Source: Methylacidimicrobium tartarophylax (GTDB taxonomy: Bacteria; Verrucomicrobiota; Verrucomicrobiia; Methylacidiphilales; Methylacidiphilaceae). Taken from it: a stretch of DNA of 64,000 bases. Within the stretch, counting starts at the first letter, position 1. Every line of letters starts with the position of its first letter. The stretch spans positions 62,001-126,000 of the forward strand of contig NZ_CABFVA020000065.1 of NCBI RefSeq assembly GCF_902143375.2, read 5' to 3'. The translations under genes and the position numbers were made by a program. Shown here one piece after another: positions 55,726 to 64,000 of the stretch. The notes beneath the pieces were generated by a model. That model saw nothing but the letters and a program-made list of their open reading frames with translations. It ran no database searches and had not been told where the DNA came from.

Positions 55726-55909
55726 TAACCGCCATTTCCCACAAGCTTTCTCCTGCGGCTTGCACAATGGGCTTGTCTGCTTTGTTGGGCTTGGTTTTCC
55801 ATCCTTGCAGTATGTCCTCATACAGCCCCGGTGGAAAACCGGCGCCGCGCCTCGCATCCAAACCCATTTGCGGCGCCTCGGCCACGAAATTTGTGCGAAA
55901 TGGCGGTTA
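55726..55909 (+). repeat. palindromic TA-bounded repeat, copy F
   Basis: A 184-bp element with ends TAACCGCCATTTCCCACAA and TTGTGCGAAATGGCGGTTA (18 of 19 paired). The boundary is TAA on both arms, whereas copies C and E have TAG on both arms. The inner stem GGTTTTCCA/TGGAAAACC and tip GTATG-TCCT-CATAC are intact. The next 232 bp up to phoH are gene-free; an imperfect TTGCAC and TAGGCT pair (55961 and 55984) is the only promoter-like signal I see there. Confidence 0.92.
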
Positions 55910-56141
55910 GGTCACCGGCGGCCGTGTCGGGCGGAGCGGGAGGGTACAAGCGATTTCGATTTGCACGAGTGCGGACTTGAAGATAGGCTACTTTTGGATA
56001 AAAAGATCGAATCGAAATGTCAAAGGCTTGCGCCTTGGCTCGGCAAATCCGCGACTATCATTTCCCTGTCTCGTTCTATTCGACGAGATCCAGCAGGGCG
56101 GTTGAACTCATGTCTTGCAGAGTGTCTAGCGCGCAGGGACG

Positions 56142-57116
56142 ATGACACAGGAAACGCTCGCATTCAGCGGACCGAGAGATGTGGCGGCAATCCTCGGGAA
56201 TGAATCCAAGAATGTGCGCATTCTCGAAGAGGCTTTTTCGGTGAAAGTGATCACCCGGGAAGGGTGGATCCGCATCGAGGGCGAAGCAGACGGCGTGGCG
56301 AAGGCGACACGAGCCTTCCGACAGCTCGAGGATGCTCGCCATCGGGGAGTCAATATTGGGAAACAGGAGCTGCGATATACCGTGGATGTCATAGGACGGG
56401 GGGATGGAGTCGATTTGGCGACGTTGCATCGTCAGGGCCTGCGTCCGTCGAGGAACGGGGCATCGATCGTGGCACGTACTCCCAGCCAGCGCGCCTACGT
56501 AGAGGCGTTGCGCTCTCATGAGCTGGTCTTTGGGGTCGGGCCGGCCGGAACCGGTAAGACCTACTTGGCGGTAGCCGCCGCGGTCGCGGCACACCGGGCG
56601 CAGGAGGTAGAGCGGATCGTGCTCACACGGCCTGCGGTGGAGGCGGGAGAGGCCTTGGGCTTCCTCCCCGGACAGGTGGAGGAGAAGGTCCTTCCCTATC
56701 TGCGGCCTCTTTACGACGCCCTCGACGAGATGCTCCCTGCGGAAGAGTTGCAGCGTTACCTAAGCCGTGGCTGGATCGAGATTGCTCCTCTTGCGTTCAT
56801 GCGAGGTCGGACCTTGGCGCACTGCTTCGTGATTCTGGACGAAGCGCAGAACACCACGCCGGAGCAGATGTTCATGCTTCTCACGCGCATGGGCCCGGGT
56901 TCTCGCTGCGCGGTCACTGGAGATCCCACGCAGATCGACCTTCCCCGCGGTCGCCAATCGGGCTTGTTGGAGGCGATCGCCGCGCTACGGGAGCAGCAGG
57001 GGATCTCGATCTGCGAGTTCGGGGAAGGGGATGTGCTTCGCCACGATCTGGTGCGGCGAATCCTGGGAGCCTACCGCGTGCATCGGGAACGGACCGGTCG
57101 GTTAGCGAACTCATGA
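56142..57116 (+). CDS. phoH: PhoH family ATPase
   Basis: A 324-residue protein with an N-terminal KH-like domain (about residues 10-75) and a P-loop ATPase domain. Walker A is GPAGTGKTYLAVAAA near 132, Walker B is CFVILDEAQNTTPEQM near 232, and GDPTQIDLPRGRQSGL is the family signature. PhoH-like proteins act in RNA metabolism next to YbeY. It overlaps pgpH by 4 bp, heading the phoH-pgpH-ybeY-recO cluster. Confidence 0.95.
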   Translation: MTQETLAFSGPRDVAAILGNESKNVRILEEAFSVKVITREGWIRIEGEADGVAKATRAFRQLEDARHRGVNIGKQELRYTVDVIGRGDGVDLATLHRQGLRPSRNGASIVARTPSQRAYVEALRSHELVFGVGPAGTGKTYLAVAAAVAAHRAQEVERIVLTRPAVEAGEALGFLPGQVEEKVLPYLRPLYDALDEMLPAEELQRYLSRGWIEIAPLAFMRGRTLAHCFVILDEAQNTTPEQMFMLLTRMGPGSRCAVTGDPTQIDLPRGRQSGLLEAIAALREQQGISICEFGEGDVLRHDLVRRILGAYRVHRERTGRLANS

Positions 57117-58756
57117 GCTTGTTCGAGCACTGGCGGTTGAAGCGCAAGGGACTGGCCTGCGGTCGGTCCCGAAGAACGATGAGTTGTTCCAAATGGCGGG
57201 AGATGCTGGAGAAGGACCAGCGAGTCCGTGGGTTTCTCTTCTTTCTCTTTACGGCACTAAGCATCGCCTGCGGCACCTGGTCTCACGCCCATCCCACCTA
57301 CGCGGTCGCCCTGTTGACGGTCGTTTTGTCGGTAGGAATCTTCATCCCGATGCGAATCGGGCTTCCCGAGCTCTTCCAGAGCAATTCCAAGCTTGCGCTC
57401 GTGTTGGTGGCCATTCTGATCAACCTGTTTGTCAGCAAAGCGGTCTACCTCTGGTCGATGCATCAACCGGGGGCGGAGTTTCATGCTCTCTACTTTTATG
57501 TTCCCACCGCGCTCGCCCCTCTGCTGACGACCTCGCTTCTCGGGGCCTTTCCCGGGCTCTTTACCGTTTTTGCTTCCTCGCTTTTCAGCGCGGTTCTGAT
57601 CAACCAGAGCATTCCTCTTCTGGTGAACAATCTCGTATCGGGATTCGTGGGCGTTTACATGACCCAGAGGGTCCGTCGTCGCCGGGACATCATTCAGGCG
57701 GGAATGGCGGTGGGCGTAGTGAGCCTCGTGTGCGCCATGGCGTTCGGCTATGTGGGCGAAACGGAAAGCGATGTGCTCATCGAGCAGGGTGCCTGGAGCG
57801 TAATTCTTGGTTTCCTGACCGGAGTCCTCGTCAACGCAATCTTGCCCTTCATGGAGGAGCTCTTTTGCGTGAACACCGATTTCACCTGGCTTGAGCTCTC
57901 CGACCTGAATCATCCGTTGCTGCGGCGTCTTGCGAGCGAGGCTCCCGGGACTTATCACCACAGCCTCATGGTCGCGAATCTTGCGGAAGCGGCGGCGCAG
58001 ACTGTAGGAGCCAACTTCTCTCTCTGCCGGGTGATGGCCTATTTTCATGACGTCGGAAAGCTGGTGAACCCGCAATATTTTGCGGAAAACATCGATGGCG
58101 CAGAGAACCCGCACGACAGACTCTCGCCTTCGTTGAGCGCCTTGGTGATCGTCTCTCACGTCAAGGATGGGATGGAGCTGGCTCAGCGCTATCATTTGAA
58201 ACGGCCCATTCTGGATGGCATCGAGCAACATCATGGCGATTCCCTCGTATACTATTTTTATCAACGGGCGCTTCGAACGGTCGAAGACTTCAAGGCAGGC
58301 GTCCGCATTTTGGGAGCCTCGGAGAAGGATGTGCCCCGATTCGACGAGAGCCAGTTTCACTATCCTGGGCCAAAGCCGCAGAGCCGGGAAGCGGGGATTC
58401 TGATGCTTGCCGATATCGTGGAAAGCGCCTCTCGCAGCCTGGAGAGGCCGACTGCGCAACGGATCGAGCAGATGGTGCGCGAACTGGTTTGGCGGAAGCT
58501 GGCCAGCCATCAACTCGACGAATGCCATCTCACGCTCCAGGAGTTGCATTCGATCGAAGAAAGTCTGAGCTTTACCTTGAAGACGATGTTGCACAGTCGT
58601 CTCCGATATCCGCAGAAAGAACCCGATGATGCCGAAGCTCTCCGTCTTCAACCGTCAACGGCAGGTACTCCTCTCCTGTCGGGCTTTGCTCCTCCAGTGG
58701 CAGATGGCTCTTCGACGGATCAAGACGCGAGGTCAACCATTACCGCCGAGCATTGA
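57113..58756 (+). CDS. pgpH: HD-domain cyclic di-AMP phosphodiesterase, PgpH type
   Basis: A 547-residue membrane protein. Seven or so helices occupy residues 40-265, followed by a cytoplasmic HD domain with APGTYHHSLMVANLAEAAA, YFHDVGKLVNPQYF and the later ILDGIEQHHGDS metal ligands. It resembles PgpH/7TMR-HD proteins but lacks the large extracellular sensor domain: only a short segment follows the first helix. Known homologs degrade cyclic di-AMP. The last 131 bp overlap ybeY in another frame. Confidence 0.88.
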   Translation: MSLFEHWRLKRKGLACGRSRRTMSCSKWREMLEKDQRVRGFLFFLFTALSIACGTWSHAHPTYAVALLTVVLSVGIFIPMRIGLPELFQSNSKLALVLVAILINLFVSKAVYLWSMHQPGAEFHALYFYVPTALAPLLTTSLLGAFPGLFTVFASSLFSAVLINQSIPLLVNNLVSGFVGVYMTQRVRRRRDIIQAGMAVGVVSLVCAMAFGYVGETESDVLIEQGAWSVILGFLTGVLVNAILPFMEELFCVNTDFTWLELSDLNHPLLRRLASEAPGTYHHSLMVANLAEAAAQTVGANFSLCRVMAYFHDVGKLVNPQYFAENIDGAENPHDRLSPSLSALVIVSHVKDGMELAQRYHLKRPILDGIEQHHGDSLVYYFYQRALRTVEDFKAGVRILGASEKDVPRFDESQFHYPGPKPQSREAGILMLADIVESASRSLERPTAQRIEQMVRELVWRKLASHQLDECHLTLQELHSIEESLSFTLKTMLHSRLRYPQKEPDDAEALRLQPSTAGTPLLSGFAPPVADGSSTDQDARSTITAEH

Positions 58757-59081
58757 GCTCTCCCTGGTCTCTTCGCGAGCCATGGCGGCGCTGCATGTTA
58801 AATGGCTCCGGGAGCCGGGGCCGACCGACGTCCTCTCCTTCGATTACGGAGAGGTGATCGTTTGTCCTTGGGTCGCCGAAAAGGAAGCGCCTCGGCATAA
58901 TCTGACCACGGAAGAGGAACTGCTTCTTTACGGGATCCATGGGTTTCTTCATCTAACCGGATGGGACGACAAATCGCGTGCGGATCGCGTGGCGATGGTG
59001 GCGGAGCAAGGGCGTCTTTTTGCGCTGGCTCGGGGAGCCGTCCCTCGTTCGAATCCCGGGAATGCCGCACGGGAACCCTGA
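58626..59081 (+). CDS. ybeY: endoribonuclease YbeY
   Basis: A 151-residue metal-dependent RNase involved in 16S rRNA maturation and ribosome quality control. The family N-terminus (LSVFNRQRQV), PTDVLSFDYGEVIVCP and the metal site HGFLHLTGWDD are visible. The usual pattern is HGxLHLxGYDH: the third His is Asp here, which could still bind metal. The start lies 131 bp inside pgpH; a later ATG at 58704 would remove conserved residues and is less likely. Confidence 0.9.
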   Translation: MMPKLSVFNRQRQVLLSCRALLLQWQMALRRIKTRGQPLPPSIELSLVSSRAMAALHVKWLREPGPTDVLSFDYGEVIVCPWVAEKEAPRHNLTTEEELLLYGIHGFLHLTGWDDKSRADRVAMVAEQGRLFALARGAVPRSNPGNAAREP

Positions 59082-59084
59082 ACA

Positions 59085-59636
59085 ATGGATCGGGAGCGGC
59101 AAACGGAAGCCATCCTTCTGCGTCGGCATTCCTATTCCGAGAGCAGTTGGATTCTTGGCTGGATGACGGCCGACCTGGGCTGGATCCAGACTCTGGCAAA
59201 GGGCGCAAAAAGATGGACAGGTTCCCACCGCGGACCTCTTGATCTTTTTTATCTCTGCGAGATTGCGGTGCTTGCCCCTCGGACGGGAGATCTCCATCTC
59301 TTCAAGGAGGCGCGAGTAAGAAATCCATTTTTAGCACTTCGAAGAAGCTGGGCCACCTTCTCCTGTGCGCAATATTTCGGCGAACTCTTGGGGGGCTCCG
59401 TGGAGCGGGGAACTCCTTTCCCGGAACTCTACGACTTACTGCGCAAGGCACTCACCTATTTGGAAACGCATCCGCCCTCCCTTATCCTCATCGAGCGCTA
59501 TGAACGTCGCCTTCTGGAGGCGAGCGGGTTGAGGGGAGGTGGCTTCGCTGCTTTGGATGAGCTCCTGGGGAGCAGTGCTTCTCGGATTTTTGCGTCCAGG
59601 AAAAGCCTAACCGAAGCGGTCCTATCCGGCGCCTGA
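59085..59636 (+). CDS. recO: DNA repair protein RecO (short form)
   Basis: A 183-residue protein whose N-terminal OB fold (TEAILLRRHSYSESSWILGWMTADLG and AKGAKRW) identifies RecO, which helps load RecA with RecR. It is about 50 residues shorter than E. coli RecO, and the zinc-finger Cys pairs expected in the C-terminal domain are absent (only two isolated Cys remain). It starts 4 bp after ybeY. The cluster position supports the call. Confidence 0.82.
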   Translation: MDRERQTEAILLRRHSYSESSWILGWMTADLGWIQTLAKGAKRWTGSHRGPLDLFYLCEIAVLAPRTGDLHLFKEARVRNPFLALRRSWATFSCAQYFGELLGGSVERGTPFPELYDLLRKALTYLETHPPSLILIERYERRLLEASGLRGGGFAALDELLGSSASRIFASRKSLTEAVLSGA

Positions 59637-59657
59637 CTTGCCATCCCACAGGCGGAA

Positions 59658-61787
59658 TTACTCTTCCTCGGTGAGCGCGATCTCGCGAAGGCTTCGGAAA
59701 TCAACCTTGCCCAGCGGGGTCTTGGGAATCTCCGGCCGCACGATCACCTTTCGTGGGCTCCAGAGCGAGGAGAGCCCCTGCGCGACGAACTTCCGGCGAA
59801 GTGACGATGTGGTCAGCGGGCGATTGGAAAAAAGGACGAGCTCTTCCCCTCGCTTCCCATGCGGAATGCCCACAACGGCGACTTCGAAGCCTTCCCCCAG
59901 TTCCGGGCCGAAAGAGCGAAGGATGGTTTCTTCCACGGTTCCGTGGGGCACCATCTCCCCGGCGAGCTTGGAAAACCGGCTGATCCGTCCTTCGATCTGG
60001 AGAAAGCCGGCTTCGTCCACGCGTCCCACATCGCCACTCAAGAGCCAGCCTTCGGAGAGGGCCCCTTGCGTGCGGAGCGGATCGTCAAGATAACCGCGGA
60101 AGATATTGGCTCCTCGGAAGCAGAGGATGCCGCGCTCGGAAAGAGAAAGATCGGCCCCGGTGTCCGGGTGCCGGACCCGCACGCTGATCCCCGGAGCAAT
60201 GCGACCGACGGTTCCCGGACGGTTTCGTGCGCGGTAAGCGGAACTATCCACCGGATAACGGAGATCCATGAGGTTTGTGGAAACAACCGGAGAGGCCTCG
60301 GTCAGGCCGTAGCCTTCGCAGACCGGAGTACCGAACTTCGCTTCAAACTCCGCCCTCAACGCTTGGGGAAGCCTTTCGGATCCGACGATCACCAGGCGAA
60401 GGCTGCGCATCTGATTCCGCTCGGCCTTCCGCAAAAGCGTTCTCAGAAAGGTAGGCGCCGTGATGAGAAGGTCGATCCGGTGGGTCTCAATCAGTTGAGC
60501 AAGCTTCTCGGCCTCCATCGGGCTCACGTAGGTGATCGCATGAGGTCCGCCCATGAGTGGCCACCAGAGGGTGGCGGTGGCTCCGAAGCTGTGAAAGACC
60601 GGCAGGCAGGCCAAGACGCGCTCAACCTGGATCTGACCCAGAATCGCCTCGATCTGGCCCACGTTCGCAAGGAGATTGCGGTGGGAAAGAGACACTCCCT
60701 TGGGGTCGCCGGCCGTGCCGCTCGTAAAGAGGAGCGAAGCCTCCCGGTTCCCGCCGGATAGAGGAATGCCGGTCACGCGGAGGGCGAGTCTGGTAGGGAG
60801 GTACGAGGTCAGAAAGAGATCACGGAGGAGAGAGAGACGAGAAAAACCCGATAGGAGCTTTCGCAGGTCGACCGTCCGATCCGTCCAGGGGAAATCGCCA
60901 AGCTTCGCCTGGATGGCTTCGGCGGTGAGGATCGTTCGGAGCCCGGCGTTTCGGATGGCGACGGTGTTCATTGTTCGCCCGGCCGTAAAGTTGAGGTTGA
61001 CGGGGGCCTTCCCCGCGAAGAGACAGGCCAGATTGGCTGCGGCAGCGCCGATCCCATGGGGCAAGACGAGCCCCACCCGCGGTTCGGGAACGGAGCGGCG
61101 CAGCCATCGGGCGAGGCGCAAGCCCAAAGCGAGCAGCTTCGCTCCGCTCAGGGTTCGGCTTTCCTGGAAACCGTCGGTGAGAACGGCGCGAGAACGCGCC
61201 TCGCGCAACGCCAGGAAACAGGCCAAGGCAAGGTTTCCCTCGATCTCCGGCCTGCTGGAAAGCGAGCGCTCCCCGAGGTCGTACCAACTCTTGACGAGCC
61301 AATCGAGAGAGAGGGTCGGGACGGAACGGGGAGGTCCGATATGGATGAGAGAAGATTCTTTCGGGGCAGCGGACTCGAGAGCCCAGCGACGCAAGAGCAG
61401 GATCCACAGTAGATCGATCCATGCGGGGCAAACCGGCCCTGAATAGGCCTCGAAGACCTTTTGGAAGACCGGATTCGGAGGGTGAACCGCGTGATCGGGG
61501 TCCGACCGGATCTCATCCATCAATGCGACGAGTTGACCGGACTCTGTGCACTCGAGGAGCCGCTGCGCGATTCGGGGAGCCTCCTCTTCTCCGAAAACAT
61601 TGACTCCCCTGCGCTGCAACTCCGCCACCTCTTCGCGAGAAAGACCGGTTTCCGGAACTGCCAGGAGGATCGGTCGGGGAGAGTCGTCGACCAGGGAGAG
61701 AAGAGACTCCTTCGGCGCACCGGCAAAGGCTAAGAGACACCCGGTCGGAGGGAGCCATTCTTTTCCGAGCCAGCGGGAAGTCGACAT
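59658..61787 (-). CDS. acyl-ACP/acyl-CoA synthetase (AMP-forming), Aas-like
   Basis: A 709-residue protein. Residues about 180-709 form an AMP-binding domain: LLFTSGTAGDPKGVSLSHRN (P-loop) near 360, EGYGLTEASPVVSTN near 490, LLSGDVGRVDEAGFLQIEGR near 595, and the Lys near the C-terminus in PKTPLGKVDF. NLNFTAGRTMNTVAI resembles the synthetase half of Aas. The N-terminal ~180 residues lack the HX4D acyltransferase motif and are unassigned. It probably activates fatty acids for lipid repair or recycling. No ribosome site is seen before the ATG. Confidence 0.82.
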   Translation of the reverse strand: MSTSRWLGKEWLPPTGCLLAFAGAPKESLLSLVDDSPRPILLAVPETGLSREEVAELQRRGVNVFGEEEAPRIAQRLLECTESGQLVALMDEIRSDPDHAVHPPNPVFQKVFEAYSGPVCPAWIDLLWILLLRRWALESAAPKESSLIHIGPPRSVPTLSLDWLVKSWYDLGERSLSSRPEIEGNLALACFLALREARSRAVLTDGFQESRTLSGAKLLALGLRLARWLRRSVPEPRVGLVLPHGIGAAAANLACLFAGKAPVNLNFTAGRTMNTVAIRNAGLRTILTAEAIQAKLGDFPWTDRTVDLRKLLSGFSRLSLLRDLFLTSYLPTRLALRVTGIPLSGGNREASLLFTSGTAGDPKGVSLSHRNLLANVGQIEAILGQIQVERVLACLPVFHSFGATATLWWPLMGGPHAITYVSPMEAEKLAQLIETHRIDLLITAPTFLRTLLRKAERNQMRSLRLVIVGSERLPQALRAEFEAKFGTPVCEGYGLTEASPVVSTNLMDLRYPVDSSAYRARNRPGTVGRIAPGISVRVRHPDTGADLSLSERGILCFRGANIFRGYLDDPLRTQGALSEGWLLSGDVGRVDEAGFLQIEGRISRFSKLAGEMVPHGTVEETILRSFGPELGEGFEVAVVGIPHGKRGEELVLFSNRPLTTSSLRRKFVAQGLSSLWSPRKVIVRPEIPKTPLGKVDFRSLREIALTEEE

Positions 61788-61833
61788 TCGAAAGGAGTGA
61801 AAATGCGCTAGAAGGTTGCTAATGGCAACTGCT

Positions 61834-61866
61834 TAGCCTGCATTTCTTAAAAAAGTTCGCACCCCA
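61834..61866 (-). repeat. diverged fragment of the palindromic repeat
   Basis: TAGCCTGCATTTCTTAAAA and AAGTTCGCACCC resemble the reverse complement of the right end of copy C (TAGCCTGCATATCTCACAA, AGTTCGTACCC) with several changes. It lies between the acyl-ACP synthetase start and nagZ; nothing else is recognised in this 151-bp spacer. Confidence 0.6.
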
Positions 61867-61938
61867 ACCGGCGAGAAAGTCGGGTGAGCGGCGCCGGGAC
61901 AACGGAGCTTTGGGAAGAGGAGAGACGGAGCCTTCTCT

Positions 61939-63045
61939 TCAAAAGGTTTCGACCGGGGAGTGCTTGGCGTGATCCCGGGTCGGTTCGCTGGCTCTCTGGG
62001 GCGAGAGGGAGTCGACTCGTAGTCTGGCAACTTGGACGTCGAGGTCGACGAACCGTTCGAAAGAAAAGGGGAGTGGAGCAGCCAGCCGCCGGCGCAGGGT
62101 TTCAATTCGTCTTTCGGCCGGTGCACGGACGGCATCGGGCAAGCGGGCCAAGCGCTCGGCTGCTTCCCTAGCGAGCGAAGGCCGGTGGCAGACGAGCAAG
62201 AGATCGTTGCCGGCGCGAAGGGCGAGCTCGGCTGCTTCCGGCAGAGAGTATTGATTGGCGATCGCGCCCATATCGAGGTCATCGGTCACCACAAGTCCGG
62301 AATAGCCCCACTTCCGGCGGAGAATCCCCTCCACGACAGCCGGGGAAAGAGAGCTGGGAGCACCGGAAGAATCAAGGTTCGGACAGCGCACGTGGCCGAC
62401 CATGAGCGAGTCGCACGCCGCAAGAAGCTCGCGAAAGGGCTTCCACTCCGTCGCCTCGAGTTCACGAAGAGTCCGGTCCAGAGTGGGGAGAGTTTGGTGC
62501 GGATCGACATGCACGAAGGTATATCCAGGAAAATGCTTGCCGCAGGAGAGAATTCCCTCAGCCTGCATGCCTTCCAAGAACGCGGAGGCAAAGCGGGATA
62601 CTTCATCGGGACTCCGGCCATAGCATCGATTGCGGAGGGAGTTGTCCGCCTCTTCGTCGACGGCGAGATCCAGAACCGGCGCGAGGTTCCAGTTGAGTCC
62701 GAAAAGCCGGAAGAGCTGACCCGTAAGGGTCCCGTGCCGAAGAATGAGCGAGGAATCCCCTCGTTCGCGCAGATCGCGAGCACTGGGTGGTTCGTTTCCG
62801 ATCCGCCGCAGCCGCGAGACGCGTCCTCCTTCCTGATCCATCGCGAGGAAGGGAGGAAAGGAGGAAAGCCCACGCAGTTCGTCGAGGAGAGCACGGAGCT
62901 GTTCGGCAGAGCGGAGATTCCGGGCGAAAAGAATAAAACCCGAAGGCCGAACGGCCTCGATGAGTTCCCGCGTGGCCAAATCGACTTCCGGGCCTGGTAT
63001 CCCCAGGACGAGAAACTTCCCCCCGTCGGCTAACGAATGAGGCAT
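61939..63045 (-). CDS. nagZ: beta-N-acetylhexosaminidase NagZ-like (GH3)
   Basis: A 368-residue cytoplasmic GH3 enzyme of peptidoglycan recycling removing GlcNAc from anhydro-muropeptides. The N-terminal PSGFILFARNL, AMDQEGGRVSRL, KHFPGYTFVHVDPH (catalytic Asp-His dyad region) and VTDDLDMGAIA (nucleophile Asp) are present. The usual KHFPGHGDT reads KHFPGYTFV, a change in the mobile loop. The C-terminal ~45 residues are unconserved. Divergent from acylphosphatase with a short shared promoter region. Confidence 0.88.
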   Translation of the reverse strand: MPHSLADGGKFLVLGIPGPEVDLATRELIEAVRPSGFILFARNLRSAEQLRALLDELRGLSSFPPFLAMDQEGGRVSRLRRIGNEPPSARDLRERGDSSLILRHGTLTGQLFRLFGLNWNLAPVLDLAVDEEADNSLRNRCYGRSPDEVSRFASAFLEGMQAEGILSCGKHFPGYTFVHVDPHQTLPTLDRTLRELEATEWKPFRELLAACDSLMVGHVRCPNLDSSGAPSSLSPAVVEGILRRKWGYSGLVVTDDLDMGAIANQYSLPEAAELALRAGNDLLLVCHRPSLAREAAERLARLPDAVRAPAERRIETLRRRLAAPLPFSFERFVDLDVQVARLRVDSLSPQRASEPTRDHAKHSPVETF

Positions 63046-63156
63046 GGGCTGTTGATCCTCCTATGGGAAACATTGCTCTTTGCGCATCCAGGGCGATAGA
63101 TTGGAGGACGAAGCGTGGTTCGCCAGGAGGCTGTCGTCCGCCTCGGCTTTTCCGGT

Positions 63157-63456
63157 ATGAGGAAACGGTTGCGCATCATCTACTCCGGTAGGGTTCAAGG
63201 TGTCGGGTTCCGAGCGACGGTGGCTCATCTCGCAAGAAACCTTCCCGTGGAAGGGGCGGTCTGGAACCGGCGGGATGGCCGAGTAGAACTGGTCGTCGAG
63301 GGAGAGGAAAGTGCGATTACGCAACTGCTCGAGGAGATAAGGGCGACTCACCTTGCTCCGCGAATCGAATCGTTCGACTCTGCTTGGGAAGAGCCCACGG
63401 GAAAGCTTCGCGGCTTTGTCATCCACTTGGAGGAAGAGTTCCTCTCAGGAGGCTGA
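63157..63456 (+). CDS. acyP: acylphosphatase
   Basis: A 99-residue enzyme hydrolysing acyl phosphates. The signature [12 protein letters not shown] (catalytic Arg) and [15 protein letters not shown] (catalytic Asn) are intact. The ATG at 63157 gives the normal length; an in-frame GTG at 63115 would add 14 residues. The end overlaps the convergent metE by 12 bp. Confidence 0.9.
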   Translation: MRKRLRIIYSGRVQGVGFRATVAHLARNLPVEGAVWNRRDGRVELVVEGEESAITQLLEEIRATHLAPRIESFDSAWEEPTGKLRGFVIHLEEEFLSGG

Positions 63457-64000
63457 TTCCCCCTTTTCCGACAACTCTTTCCGGACCCTCCTGGCCGCTT
63501 CCACCATGTGACGCAAGGAGGGGACCACTTCCGCGGCATTCCTCGTCTTGAGTCCACAGTCGGGATTGACCCAAAGGGCAGCGGCGGGAAGTACCGTCAA
63601 GGCACGCCGAATCCCTTCGACGAGCTCCTCCACCGAGGGAATGCGCGGAGAATGGATGTCCCAGACCCCAGGCCCGATCTCGTTGGGATAACGGAAGTGA
63701 ACGAAGGCGTGGAGCAGCTCCATGCTGGAGCGGCTGGCCTCGATCGAAATCACGTCGGCATCCAAAGCGGCGATTGCATCGATGATGTCGTTGAACTCCG
63801 AATAGCACATGTGCGTGTGGATGGTCGTCGAGTCGGCGACGACGCTCGCGCTAAGGCGGAAGGCCTCGACCGCCCAGGTGAGATAGGAGGGCCAATCGGC
63901 CCGTCGCAGCGGAAGCCCTTCCCGCAGGGCCGGTTCGTCGATTTGAATGGCCGAAAGGCCGGCTTTTTCCAAATCGGCAACCTCGTCGCGAATGGCAAGA
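63445..64000 (-). CDS. metE: cobalamin-independent methionine synthase, C-terminal part (partial)
   Basis: The gene runs off the right edge; only the last ~185 residues are seen. They contain the zinc ligands of MetE in HTHMCYSEF (His, Cys), a conserved Glu in [10 protein letters not shown] and the last Cys in NPDCGLKTR, with [11 protein letters not shown] upstream. It transfers a methyl group from methyltetrahydrofolate to homocysteine. Whether the full protein has the duplicated N-terminal half or is a short archaeal-like form cannot be told from here. Confidence 0.9.
   Translation of the reverse strand, partial: LAIRDEVADLEKAGLSAIQIDEPALREGLPLRRADWPSYLTWAVEAFRLSASVVADSTTIHTHMCYSEFNDIIDAIAALDADVISIEASRSSMELLHAFVHFRYPNEIGPGVWDIHSPRIPSVEELVEGIRRALTVLPAAALWVNPDCGLKTRNAAEVVPSLRHMVEAARRVRKELSEKGESAS

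Overview
The window is a GC-rich, gene-dense bacterial chromosome segment with almost entirely housekeeping content. The gene set suggests Verrucomicrobiota, possibly a Methylacidiphilaceae-type organism such as Methylacidimicrobium. The pointers are a futalosine menaquinone pathway (mqnA, mqnC), fused secDF next to tgt-yajC, paired GH57 glycosidases beside a GalT-type enzyme, a phoH-pgpH-ybeY-recO block, and a lipoprotein ending in a CPYTGKIF tail. This placement is inference: no rRNA or methane-oxidation gene is present to confirm it.

Layout. 1-5.8 kb: end of a cytochrome c gene, a second cytochrome c, then an aa3-type cytochrome c oxidase operon (subunits I, III, IV, three small membrane proteins, subunit II). 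5.8-6.2 kb: two tandem copies of a palindromic repeat. 6.4-12.1 kb, minus strand: lipoprotein, two GH57 enzymes and a GalT-like uridylyltransferase. 12.3-18.1 kb: tgt-yajC-secDF, then recJ between two more repeat copies. 18.4-24.7 kb: mqnA-mqnC, carB and a membrane metallophosphoesterase. 24.6-26.1 kb, minus: hisA-hisH. 26.2-32.5 kb: dapF-dapA-dapB, an A-type Fe-S carrier, an MFS transporter and ruvCAB. 32.6-37.2 kb: serine hydrolase, secreted protein, APC permease, YjbQ and a rhodanese-like lipoprotein. 37.3 kb: tRNA-Lys(CTT). 37.5-45 kb: protease-like/TPR protein, bestrophin, MscS channel, two methyltransferases, a glycosyltransferase and a HAD phosphatase. 45.3-52.2 kb: exbB-exbD-tonB, trpE-trpG, glutamate-type dehydrogenase, a dienelactone-hydrolase-like protein and a lipoate-ligase-like protein. 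52.3-64 kb: alanine dehydrogenase, flavin reductase, glgA between two repeat copies, phoH-pgpH-ybeY-recO, acyl-ACP synthetase-like protein, nagZ, acylphosphatase and the C-terminal part of metE.

The most unusual signal is a family of dispersed palindromic elements about 184 bp long (six full or near-full copies and at least five fragments). Each ends in terminal inverted repeats bounded by TA, and each can fold end to end into a long hairpin with a GTATG-loop-CATAC tip. Stem sequences differ between copies but change on both arms together. The ends are joined precisely to genes: they supply the stop codons of ctaC, recJ, a flavin reductase gene and glgA, and the start codon of recJ. One fragment encodes the C-terminal residues of both hisA and a convergent phosphoesterase gene. 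recJ and glgA are each bracketed by two copies. This looks like a TA-targeting miniature inverted-repeat element comparable in design to Correia or Rickettsia palindromic elements. I do not recognise the sequence itself.

Several proteins keep a family fold but lack the expected catalytic residue: a GH57 paralog, a rhodanese-like lipoprotein, a dienelactone-hydrolase-like protein and a trypsin-like/TPR protein. They may be binding or scaffold proteins.
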